From Amaricoccus sp003258405 (lineage in GTDB: Bacteria; Pseudomonadota; Alphaproteobacteria; Rhodobacterales; Rhodobacteraceae), in NCBI RefSeq assembly GCF_043226085.1, contig NZ_CP171225.1:1860001-1924000 (forward strand): a DNA stretch of 64,000 nt. The letters are read 5' to 3'. Numbering within the stretch: position 1 is the first letter of the stretch; the number at the start of each line of letters is the position of its first letter. A program made the translations under genes and the position numbers. The notes under the pieces were generated by a model. That model saw nothing but the letters and a program-made list of their open reading frames with translations, was not told where the DNA came from and searched no databases. This document shows, piece after piece, positions 18,701 to 25,547 of the stretch.

Positions 18701-20770
18701 ATGCGCAGCATCGTTCTCGACCCGCTCCTGCCGCTGCCGCTGATCGCGGGCCTCGCCGCCCTCCTCGCGCTCACCGTCGCCCTCGCCGCCTGGCGCGGGC
18801 TCCGCGGCTGGTGGCTGCGCGCGCTCGCGGCGCTGGTGATCTTCGCGGCCCTGCTCGGCCCCTCGATCCGCGAGGAGGACCGCACCCCGGTCTCCAACAT
18901 CGCGATCGTCGTCCATGACGACAGCGCCAGCAACCAGATCGCCGGGCGCCCCGAACAGATGCGGGCGCTCCAGGACAACCTCGCCGCCGAACTCGCGAGC
19001 CTCGGCGAGGGTGTCGAGGTCCGCGAGGTCCATGTGATCGACGGCGGCGAGGACGGCACCGAGCTCCTCTCCGCGCTCGCCGAAACCGCCGCCGGCCTCC
19101 CCTCCGACCGCATCGCCGGCGCGATCCTCCTGACCGACGGCGAGATCCACGACCCCGAGGCGCTGGCGAGCTTCCCCGCCCCGGTCCACGTGCTGCTGAC
19201 CGGCCATGCCACCGACCGCGACCGCCGCGTGGTGATCGAGACGGCGCCCGCCTTCGCCATCGTCGACGAGCCGGTCTCGCTCGTGCTCAAGGTCGAGGAT
19301 CTCGGCGCCACGCCCCCCGCGGCCGGCGACAGCGCGCCGCTCCTCATCTCGCTCGACGGCGAGGAGCCGCTGCGCTTCGACGTGCCGGTCGGCCGCTCCG
19401 TGACCCTGCCCGTCACCCTGACCCGCGGCGGCATCAACGTGCTCCAGATCTCGACACCCGAGGTCGCGGGCGAGCTCACGCCGCGCAACAACGAGGCGGT
19501 GGTCTCGATCAACGGCGTCCGCGACCGGCTGCGCGTCCTCCTCGTCTCGGGCGAACCCTACCCCGGCGAGCGGACCTGGCGGAACCTGCTCAAGTCCGAC
19601 AGCTCGGTCGACCTGGTGCATTTCACCATCCTCCGCCCGCCGGAAAAGCAGGATTTCGTCCCGGTCTTCGAGCTCTCGCTCATCGCCTTCCCGACCCAGG
19701 AACTCTTCATGGAGAAGGTCGACCAGTTCGACCTCATCATCTTCGACCGCTACAAGCGCCGCGGCATCCTGCCGAACGGCTATTTCGCCAACATCGCCCG
19801 CTACGTGCGCGACGGCGGCGCGCTCCTGATCGCGACCGGCAGCGATTTCGCCGGGGCCGAAAGCCTCTCGCGCTCGCCGCTCCGCGAGGTGCTGCCCGTC
19901 GAGCCGACCGCCCGGGTGATCGAGGAAGGCTACACCCCCCGCATCTCCGAGACCGGCGCCCGCCACCCGGTGACGGCCGGGCTCGAACAGCACGCCCCGA
20001 AGCCCCCCGCCGAGGACGGCACGCCGGGCTGGGGCCGCTGGTTCCGCCTCGTCGACACCACCGCGCTCCACGGCGAGACGGTGATGACCGGCCCGGAGGA
20101 CCGCCCGCTCCTCGTGCTCGACCGCCAGGGCGAGGGCCGCATCGCCGTGCTCGCCTCCGACCATGCCTGGCTCTGGAGCCGTGGCTTCGAGGGCGGCGGG
20201 CCGCAGATGGAGCTGCTGCGCCGCCTCGCCCACTGGCTGATGAAGGAGCCCGAGCTCGAGGAGGAGGTGCTGCGCGGCCAGGGCGAGAAGGGCGATCTCC
20301 GCATCACCCGCCGCACCATCGAGGCCGAGATCCCGCCGGTGCGCGCCACGAGCCCCGGCGGCGAGAGCACCGAGGTCGAGATGACCGAGGTCTCGCCCGG
20401 CCACTGGGAAGGCCGGATCGAGGCCAGCGAGAACGGCGTCTGGCAGCTCGAGAACGGCGATCTGAAGGCCGTGGCCGTGGTCGGCCCCTCGCAGCCGAAG
20501 GAATTCGCCGATCCGGTCTCGACCGGCGCGATCCTCGCCCCCCTCGCGGAGGCGACCGGCGGCGGCATCCTGCGCGCCGAGGAGGGGGCGGTGGATCTCC
20601 GCCTCACCCGCGAGGACCGCGTCGCGGCCGGCCGCGGCTGGCTCGGCCTCGTCGATCGCGAGGCCTACCAGCTCCGCGACGTCCGCCAGGCCGCCCTCGC
20701 CCCCGGCTGGCTCCTCCTGCTGCTCGCCGCCTCCCTCGTCGTCCTCGCCTGGCGCCGCGAGGGCCGGTAA
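18701..20770 (+). CDS. Membrane protein with VWA-like and amidotransferase-like regions
   Basis: A 689-residue protein closing the MoxR cluster. Two N-terminal helices (about 10-30 and 40-57) are followed by a VWA-like region containing IVVHDDSASN, which fits a DxSxS metal site. A GATase1-like region follows (around 285-490: RVLLVSGEPYPGERTWRNLL, then FDLIIFDRYKRRG, YVRDGGALLIATG). A single C-terminal helix ends the protein (PGWLLLLLAASLVVLAW). The usual glutamine-amidotransferase nucleophile elbow is not apparent, so catalysis is doubtful. A decayed copy of its last 96 bases is found 1616 bases downstream. Confidence 0.82.
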   Translation: MRSIVLDPLLPLPLIAGLAALLALTVALAAWRGLRGWWLRALAALVIFAALLGPSIREEDRTPVSNIAIVVHDDSASNQIAGRPEQMRALQDNLAAELASLGEGVEVREVHVIDGGEDGTELLSALAETAAGLPSDRIAGAILLTDGEIHDPEALASFPAPVHVLLTGHATDRDRRVVIETAPAFAIVDEPVSLVLKVEDLGATPPAAGDSAPLLISLDGEEPLRFDVPVGRSVTLPVTLTRGGINVLQISTPEVAGELTPRNNEAVVSINGVRDRLRVLLVSGEPYPGERTWRNLLKSDSSVDLVHFTILRPPEKQDFVPVFELSLIAFPTQELFMEKVDQFDLIIFDRYKRRGILPNGYFANIARYVRDGGALLIATGSDFAGAESLSRSPLREVLPVEPTARVIEEGYTPRISETGARHPVTAGLEQHAPKPPAEDGTPGWGRWFRLVDTTALHGETVMTGPEDRPLLVLDRQGEGRIAVLASDHAWLWSRGFEGGGPQMELLRRLAHWLMKEPELEEEVLRGQGEKGDLRITRRTIEAEIPPVRATSPGGESTEVEMTEVSPGHWEGRIEASENGVWQLENGDLKAVAVVGPSQPKEFADPVSTGAILAPLAEATGGGILRAEEGAVDLRLTREDRVAAGRGWLGLVDREAYQLRDVRQAALAPGWLLLLLAASLVVLAWRREGR
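20675..20770 (+). repeat. Reference copy of a duplicated 3' gene end
   Basis: The last 96 bases of the preceding coding sequence. They align without gaps to 22291-22386 at a constant offset of 1616 bases. The first 30 bases differ at only one or two positions; the remainder is clearly diverged. Confidence 0.75.
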
Positions 20771-21049
20771 CGGAGCGGGGCCGCAACCCGCTGGCGGCGC
20801 GAGAGGCGAGACATCACCGTGTCGCAGGATCGGGGAGCAGCCCATGGCATGTGTGGGCTTCGAACCTGTCGCCGTTGATCGGCCCATCGCGCCTCACCGG
20901 CGCGACCCTGCCTGGGCCGGCTTTCCCGTCGCATCGAGCTGCCTCCCCGGAACGGATCGACAGCTCGAACATACTAAATTCCGAAGTTCAGGAGGCCCGA
21001 TCAATCAAACCCCGGCGCGCGGGCTCACACACATCAGAGCAGCGAGAAG

Positions 21050-22021
21050 CTACTCGGAAACATGATCGGCCACAAACGCCTGTCTTTCTCCGATCGGGCG
21101 CTGGGGTCCGCTCGTGGTATCCCGCGAGGTCTGCAACTCAAGTTGCGCATTCAGTTCCGCGCCCAGCAGAACCACGAAGGCGCTGGCATACAACCAGAAC
21201 AGCACGGCCATGATTGCACCAAGCGAACCATAGGTCTTGTTGAAGTCGGCAAAGTTGGAAAAGTAGGTCGAAAGCGCCATGGAGACGACAATCCACAGCA
21301 AGGCCGCAAAGGCAGCGCCCGGAGTCACCCATTGCAGTTTTGCGCTCCGCCGATGCGGCGCCAGGCGATAGAGGGCGCCAATCACGAATATGATGCCACA
21401 TCCCAGGATGAACACCGGCAAGACCCGCGCAACGCTGGTTCCGATGGCGCCAAAATCCGAAAGCGGCAAAAGAGCGGGCAGCACGACAACGGTCGCAACC
21501 GATATTATGGCCATGAATACGAACAGGCAGGTCAATAGCAGCGAAGATATATACTGAACCACTATATTTCGATCGTCACGTTCGTTGTAGACGATATTCA
21601 AGCCGGTCATCAAAGCAGTGACGCCGGCCCTCGCACTCCAGAGCGCGAAGAATATGGATATCAGGCCGGCAAGGCCCAGGGTTCCCGTGCCCGCGGAAAT
21701 CAATTGGCTGATCTGGTTCTGGATCAGATCGAAGACATCGCCAGGCAGAAAGGCTCTGACGCTCGACAGGCTCGACAGGATATCATTCGGATCCCGAATG
21801 AGACCGTAGATGGAGATCAGAGCGGTTATCGCCGGAAATATCGCCAGCATCCCGAAGAACGCAACGCCAGCGGCGACGATTGACAGGTTGTCATTGCCGA
21901 TCCCAAGCCATACCCGCCGCAAGACCGCGCCCCAGGCCCTTGCGGAAAAACGGCCCGGCCTCCCGGCAAACCGGCCGCGCTCGACATTTTCCGCAGTAAC
22001 TTTCGGGGTCTGATCCATCAT
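21050..22021 (-). CDS. YihY/virulence factor BrkB family membrane protein
   Basis: A 323-residue integral membrane protein with about six helices. Family marks are SIVAAGVAFFGMLAIFPAIT, the LPPL-like RRSAKLQWVTPGAAFAALLW and FNKTYGSLGAIMAVLFWLYA. BrkB was once called an RNase BN; present evidence supports only a membrane protein of unknown role. G+C is lower than in neighbours (30 G/C in one counted 60-base line). The gene lies between the two copies of the duplicated gene end, so it probably arrived as part of an insertion. Confidence 0.88.
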   Translation of the reverse strand: MMDQTPKVTAENVERGRFAGRPGRFSARAWGAVLRRVWLGIGNDNLSIVAAGVAFFGMLAIFPAITALISIYGLIRDPNDILSSLSSVRAFLPGDVFDLIQNQISQLISAGTGTLGLAGLISIFFALWSARAGVTALMTGLNIVYNERDDRNIVVQYISSLLLTCLFVFMAIISVATVVVLPALLPLSDFGAIGTSVARVLPVFILGCGIIFVIGALYRLAPHRRSAKLQWVTPGAAFAALLWIVVSMALSTYFSNFADFNKTYGSLGAIMAVLFWLYASAFVVLLGAELNAQLELQTSRDTTSGPQRPIGERQAFVADHVSE

Positions 22022-22621
22022 TCACTTTCGTCCATGATCCCTGTGATGCGCGCGCTTGGGGTCTGCATTCCGAGCTTTTCCAGCCTCTGGAACCAGCAGG
22101 CACCCTCTCTGACATGGCATGGGGTGGGGGACATATCGACTGATCCGATGGCGAGACAAGTGAAGCCATGGAAAAAAGGCCCTGGGGACCTGTCAGCGGC
22201 AGGAAAAGGCGTCGCATCCCCCTCCACGTGACGTCCGTGACGAGATCATCGAGCGATCGCGCCCAAGGCCAAAAGCACCTTCGTTTCCTGCGCGACGTCC
22301 GCCAGGTCGCCCTCGCCCCCGGTTGACGCCTCCTGCTCCTCGCGGGCACGCTCCCCTTTCTCGCCGGGCGTCGCGGAGGCTAGTGACTAAGCCCGGGCGG
22401 GACAGCGCGGCCCGCCGTCCGCCGCAGCGCGCGGGAAAGGGGGTCTTTGAAAAGCTCAGGCAAGAAGACACACAAACAGACCACAGGCTGCACGAGATTT
22501 ATCTCGCACGCTCTTCTGAAGTTTTTAGGTGCTAAGTGGGTGGTATGCGAGTTATGGGTTAATCAGTAAAGATTATCACTCTGTGTTGTCCAACCAATTC
22601 GCTCCCCATCAAGGTATCTAT
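22022..22621. other. Gene-free junction of the accessory segment
   Basis: About 600 bases between yihY and the module gene. The first 260 bases would hold the yihY promoter, but no convincing boxes were seen. Bases 22291-22386 are the decayed copy of the upstream gene's 3' end. From about 22450 the composition turns AT-rich. A short perfect hairpin CGAGAT-TT-ATCTCG lies in the 5' flank of the next gene, near 22493-22506. No other gene is supported. Confidence 0.7.
22291..22386 (+). pseudogene. Decayed copy of the 3' end of the 18701-20770 gene
   Basis: Ungapped similarity to 20675-20770. It opens with the identical CGCGACGTCCGCCAGG, followed by TCGCCCTCGCCCCCGG. A TGG codon of the intact gene is TGA here (22324-22326), so the copy cannot code for the C-terminal helix. 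It may be the remnant of a second, related gene or of a duplication made when the yihY-containing segment entered. Confidence 0.75.
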
Positions 22622-23233
22622 ATGTTACGAGACTTCAACAAAGATAAAATAACACTTGTTAAAACTGATGGCTCAGTTGCAAAAGAGCACGTATCAGCAC
22701 TTGTCACAGCGAACATGATTTATACAACCGACATTCAACTTCCTGTTGAAGTGGGCGATTATCTACTGCGAAACATTCCGAATGGGTTGGTAGAAAAATA
22801 CGAAGTCAGGAACCCACAATACTACGACGCAGGGCATGTCATTCCCGCGCACTTCCAAATTGAAGTGGTACGAGCCGGTAAATCGCAAGCTCAGACAGCG
22901 GTGGTCCAAGGCATCACTAACAATTTCACGGGCCCCAATTCTCGCGTGAACATCAACTCCACCGATAACTCAATTAATATATCGTCGGATTTTTCATCTG
23001 ATCAATTGCGCGACTTCATTAAACAGGTAAAATCAGTTCTTCCTCAGCTCCCGGAAGGCAGCCGAGAGTTAATAGAAGGGCAGCTTATCGCAATTGAAGA
23101 AGAAGCCGAAAAACCAACACCGGCAAAAATGCGGGTAATTTCTGCACTGCGATCAATCAAGTCAGTTGCAGAGGGCGCATCAGGAAACCTCGTCGCGGCA
23201 GGTATCATTAGCCTGATTGCAAGGCTGTTGTAA
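22622..23233 (+). CDS. Uncharacterised protein with NSTDNS motif, AbiTii neighbour
   Basis: A 203-residue protein of no assigned function. N-terminal part (1-95) looks beta-rich: MLRDFNKDKITLVKTDG, then TTDIQLPVEVGDYLLRNIPN and HVIPAHFQIEVVRA. At residue 104 comes the Asn-rich motif GPNSRVNINSTDNSINIS. A helical region follows (125-180) and the protein ends in a hydrophobic stretch (VAAGIISLIARLL). ATG 22622 was chosen because AAGG lies seven bases upstream; a GTG at 22529 would add 31 residues. Base composition is very unlike the core genome (24 and 20 G/C in two counted 60-base lines). It converges on the AbiTii gene with 7 bases between stops. A role in phage defence is inferred only from context and the shared motif. 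Confidence 0.8.
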   Translation: MLRDFNKDKITLVKTDGSVAKEHVSALVTANMIYTTDIQLPVEVGDYLLRNIPNGLVEKYEVRNPQYYDAGHVIPAHFQIEVVRAGKSQAQTAVVQGITNNFTGPNSRVNINSTDNSINISSDFSSDQLRDFIKQVKSVLPQLPEGSRELIEGQLIAIEEEAEKPTPAKMRVISALRSIKSVAEGASGNLVAAGIISLIARLL

Positions 23234-23759
23234 GGCGCGCCTAATCTGCCATGTTGGCTGAGTTGTCAGTTGAATTTAGATTGACGCGAGAGTTCGCGCC
23301 GCCACTGCTGTTTATATTCGTAACGCTTCCGTGGAAAATCTGTTGGGTCAGCTGCGTGACTGCTTTGGTGTCATTTTCGCTTAGTGGCTCCAGCGCACCG
23401 ATTGTTACGTCCACTGCTGCCGGAATCCTCTTTTCCAGTTCGATTGTCAGTTCCAGGATCTTCGATCGAACGTTGTATTGAAGCTCAACCAATGCTGCTT
23501 CTGACAAGATCCCTACGACGCTATTGCACGACATTTTTGGATACACTTTGCCTTGCAAAAGTAACATGAGGTCTGAAGAGTTGAGCATTAAACTTCCGTC
23601 GCTACAACCAGCCAAAAGGCTGTCGATCGCGGCCACACTCTGGCGGAACTCATAGTTTACCCATTTCTTGCCGCAGTGCCGTTCAATCAAAGCAGACGGA
23701 ATTGGGGCATTTTGAATACCTGCCCCGAAGGGACCAGAAAACGTACCGTTATAGGTTAC

Positions 23760-23762
23760 TAA
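23760..23762. repeat. Target-site duplication, left copy (TAA)
   Basis: TAA immediately before GAGCC at the left end of the insertion sequence; matched by TAA at 24694-24696. Confidence 0.8.
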
Positions 23763-24693
23763 GAGCCTGATTCAAAACTCAGTCAAACATAGCAATACCT
23801 TGCGAGGCGCCTGGTTGTGAGACGGATATGGGCGATGTTGATCCAGGCCTCGGCGGAGGCGACGGATTTCTCCCAATCTTTGGCGAGACGGCGGCATCGA
23901 CCGAGCCAGGCGAAGGTCCGTTCAACGACCCAGCGGCGTGGCAAGACCTCGAAGCCGTCTGCGGTGTCAGAGCGCTTGATGATCTCGACCGTCCACTCGC
24001 CCATGTGTCTGAGCGCGCCGCGCAGCTTCGGTCCGGCATAGCCCCCGTCGGCGAAGATGTGACGGAGCCAGGGACAGGCATGGCGGATCGTCCTGAGCAC
24101 CGCCGGCGCCCCGTCCCGATCCTGGATATCGGCGGAATGAACGACTACTCCGAAGAGCAGGCCCAAGGTGTCCACGACAATATGGCGCTTGCGCCCCTTG
24201 ACCTTCTTGCCGGCATCGAAACCGGAAATCCCCCCGCTTTCAGTGGTTTTCACGGTTTGGGAGTCGATCACGCCCGCGCTCGGACTGGCTTCCCGCCCCT
24301 CCAGGTCCCGGGTCTCCATCGTCAGCGCGAAACGGATCGTCTGCAGCAGGCCGCTGTCACGCCAGTCGTAGAAATAGCCCTGCACCGTCGAGACCGGAGG
24401 AAACTCCTTCGGCAGCATACGCCACTGACACCCCGTGGAAGCGATGTAGAGCAACGCATTCATCACTTCGCGCAGATCCGTCGTGCGCGGGCGACCGAGG
24501 CGGCTCGGCGGTGGCAGGAAAGGTTCGATCAACGCCCATTCCCGATCCAACAGGTCGCTTGCATAACGCGGGCATTCCCGCCGATACTCCCGTCGAGCGG
24601 CTTCAGTCCAGGGCATTGTCGGCTCCATTCAGCGTGCAAACCGAACGGAACCACAACCAACTGAAGACGCTCAACTCTTTTCCGGGTGGGCTC
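23763..24693 (-). mobile_element. IS5-family insertion sequence, 931 bp
   Basis: Complete element with imperfect terminal inverted repeats. The left end reads GAGCCTGATTCAAAAC and the right end, on the other strand, GAGCCCACCCGGAAAAG. It is flanked by a 3-bp TAA duplication, which fits the TNA target preference of the IS1031-type group of the IS5 family. It carries one transposase gene. Composition is GC-rich like the host and unlike the AT-rich gene it interrupts, so it came later, probably from within a similar genome. Confidence 0.88.
23783..24628 (-). CDS. IS5-family transposase
   Basis: A 281-residue DDE transposase that appears intact. Catalytic motifs: VIDSQTVKTTESGG (first Asp), FADGGYAGPKL (second Asp) and WVVERTFAWLGRCRRLAKDW (Glu of the Y/W..R..E signature). 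The N-terminal DUF4096-like part reads LLDREWALIEPFLPPPSRLG followed by a GCQWRMLP segment. ATG at 24628; an ATG at 24616 is an equally possible start. Its reading direction is the same as that of the gene it splits. Confidence 0.92.
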   Translation of the reverse strand: MEPTMPWTEAARREYRRECPRYASDLLDREWALIEPFLPPPSRLGRPRTTDLREVMNALLYIASTGCQWRMLPKEFPPVSTVQGYFYDWRDSGLLQTIRFALTMETRDLEGREASPSAGVIDSQTVKTTESGGISGFDAGKKVKGRKRHIVVDTLGLLFGVVVHSADIQDRDGAPAVLRTIRHACPWLRHIFADGGYAGPKLRGALRHMGEWTVEIIKRSDTADGFEVLPRRWVVERTFAWLGRCRRLAKDWEKSVASAEAWINIAHIRLTTRRLARYCYV

Positions 24694-24696
24694 TAA
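24694..24696. repeat. Target-site duplication, right copy (TAA)
   Basis: TAA directly after the GGGCTC right end of the element, matching the copy at 23760-23762. Confidence 0.8.
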
Positions 24697-25008
24697 GAGC
24701 TTTCTGTAGTCAGGAACCTCTGAGGAGCTGGGATAGCCTTCGCTCTCATATTTGATCCACTCCTCCAGAACATCACTTCCGAGCCGCGAAGCCAAGAAAC
24801 GAAGTTTAAGAAGCACCGGCCCAATTGGGCTTTTTTCTTGCATCAAAGACTGTTGGATTTCGCGCAACAAGCTCATCGGGATACGTCCGCTTGCACAAAT
24901 GGGAAACGCTGTCAGCGATCGTGCACAGGCGAGCGCTGGGCCCACCCCCGCCATTCATGATATGTTAACTACGAAAATCCAATTTTTTCAAAGGCGTTTT
25001 TTGATTTT

Positions 25009-25046
25009 CACGGTGAAACGCCCGGTTTTCACCGGGGCGTTCCGTC
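25009..25046. repeat. Hairpin-forming repeat, copy 1 (3' of rppH)
   Basis: Contains TTTTCACGGTGAAA, then CGCCCGGTTTTCACCG. The same arrangement occurs at 45488-45525. Here two alternative stems are possible: CGGTGAAA with TTTCACCG, or AACGCCC-GGT with ACC-GGGCGTT. It lies directly after the rppH stop on the minus strand, so it may serve as its terminator, although no T-run follows. Confidence 0.65.
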
Positions 25047-25530
25047 ATCCCAGCCGGTCGCGGAAGGCCTCGAAGACCGAGACATAGATCTCGCGCTTGA
25101 ACGGCACGATGCTCTCCACGATCGCCTCGGGCGCCATCCAGGTCCATTCGCTGAACTCGGGATGCTTGCTCGCGATGTCGATCTCGGCATCCTGCCCGAG
25201 AAAGCGCATCAGGAACCAGAGCTGCTTCTGCCCCCGGAAGCGCCCCTTCCAGATCCGCGGCACGATCTCGTGCGGCAGGTCATAGGTCAGCCACTCGGGC
25301 GTGCGGCCGAGGATCTCGACGGAGGCGGGTGCGAGCCCCGTCTCCTCGCCGAGCTCGCGCAGCGCCGCCGCCTCCGGGCTCTCGCCGTCGTCGATCCCCC
25401 CCTGCGGCATCTGCCAGGCCGGGGTCGGGTTGTCGATCCGCTGCCCGGCGAAGACGAGCCCCGCCGGGTTGAGCAGCACCACCCCGACGCAGGGCCGGTA
25501 GGGCAGCGCGAGGATCTCGGCCTCGGTCAT
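25045..25530 (-). CDS. rppH: RNA pyrophosphohydrolase
   Basis: Removes pyrophosphate from the 5' triphosphate end of mRNAs and so starts RNase E-type decay; also grouped with dinucleoside polyphosphate hydrolases. The 161-residue protein begins ILALPYRPCVGVVLLN, then AWQMPQGGIDDGESPEAA, giving a Nudix box at 44-66 that ends RELGEETGL. ATG 25530 was chosen because RppH usually starts a few residues before LPYRPCVG; a GTG at 25551 overlaps the ctpA stop and is possible. Last gene of the gpmI operon. Confidence 0.92.
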   Translation of the reverse strand: MTEAEILALPYRPCVGVVLLNPAGLVFAGQRIDNPTPAWQMPQGGIDDGESPEAAALRELGEETGLAPASVEILGRTPEWLTYDLPHEIVPRIWKGRFRGQKQLWFLMRFLGQDAEIDIASKHPEFSEWTWMAPEAIVESIVPFKREIYVSVFEAFRDRLG

Positions 25531-25547
25531 CGGCCGCGCCTTCCTGC

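Larger units (their letters stand above)
23241..24876 (-). pseudogene. AbiTii-domain abortive-infection-like gene, split by an IS
   Basis: Two pieces of one gene. The N-terminal piece (24876 to 24694) encodes MSLLREIQQSLMQEKSP, then LRFLASRLGSDVLEEWIKYE and EVPDYRKLL, which is the AbiTii N-terminal domain pattern. The C-terminal piece (23759 to 23241) continues with VTYNGTFSGPFGAGIQNAPI, a helical segment with SKILELTIELEKRIP and the tail IFHGSVTNINSSGGANSRVN, then LNSTDNSANMAD. Deleting 23763-24693 and one TAA joins them in frame: 60 codons, a TTA, and 172 codons, 233 residues in all. Start chosen at 24876 by family pattern; no clear ribosome site. As it stands the gene is interrupted. AbiTii proteins occur in phage-defence settings; the mechanism is not known to me. 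Confidence 0.85.

Noticed and set aside
20855..20880. TTCGAA-containing stretch resembling a tRNA T-arm beside the accessory segment
   Set aside because: On either strand the flanking bases do not pair into a five-base T stem, and no acceptor or anticodon arm is present.
15569..20887. A 1772-codon open frame on the minus strand
   Set aside because: It lies opposite three well-supported genes and consists of Asp/Glu/Ala/Gly-rich text with no domain. Such long antisense frames are common in GC-rich DNA where stop codons are rare.
22193..22471. Minus-strand frame across the duplicated gene end
   Set aside because: It is the antisense of the decayed copy, resembles the antisense of the intact copy, and has no start signal or domain.
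24529..24954. A 141-codon frame reading from the AbiTii N-terminus into the IS
   Set aside because: Its first 26 codons precede the family start and its last third is IS sequence read in a chance frame; it is the truncated product of the disrupted gene, not a separate gene.
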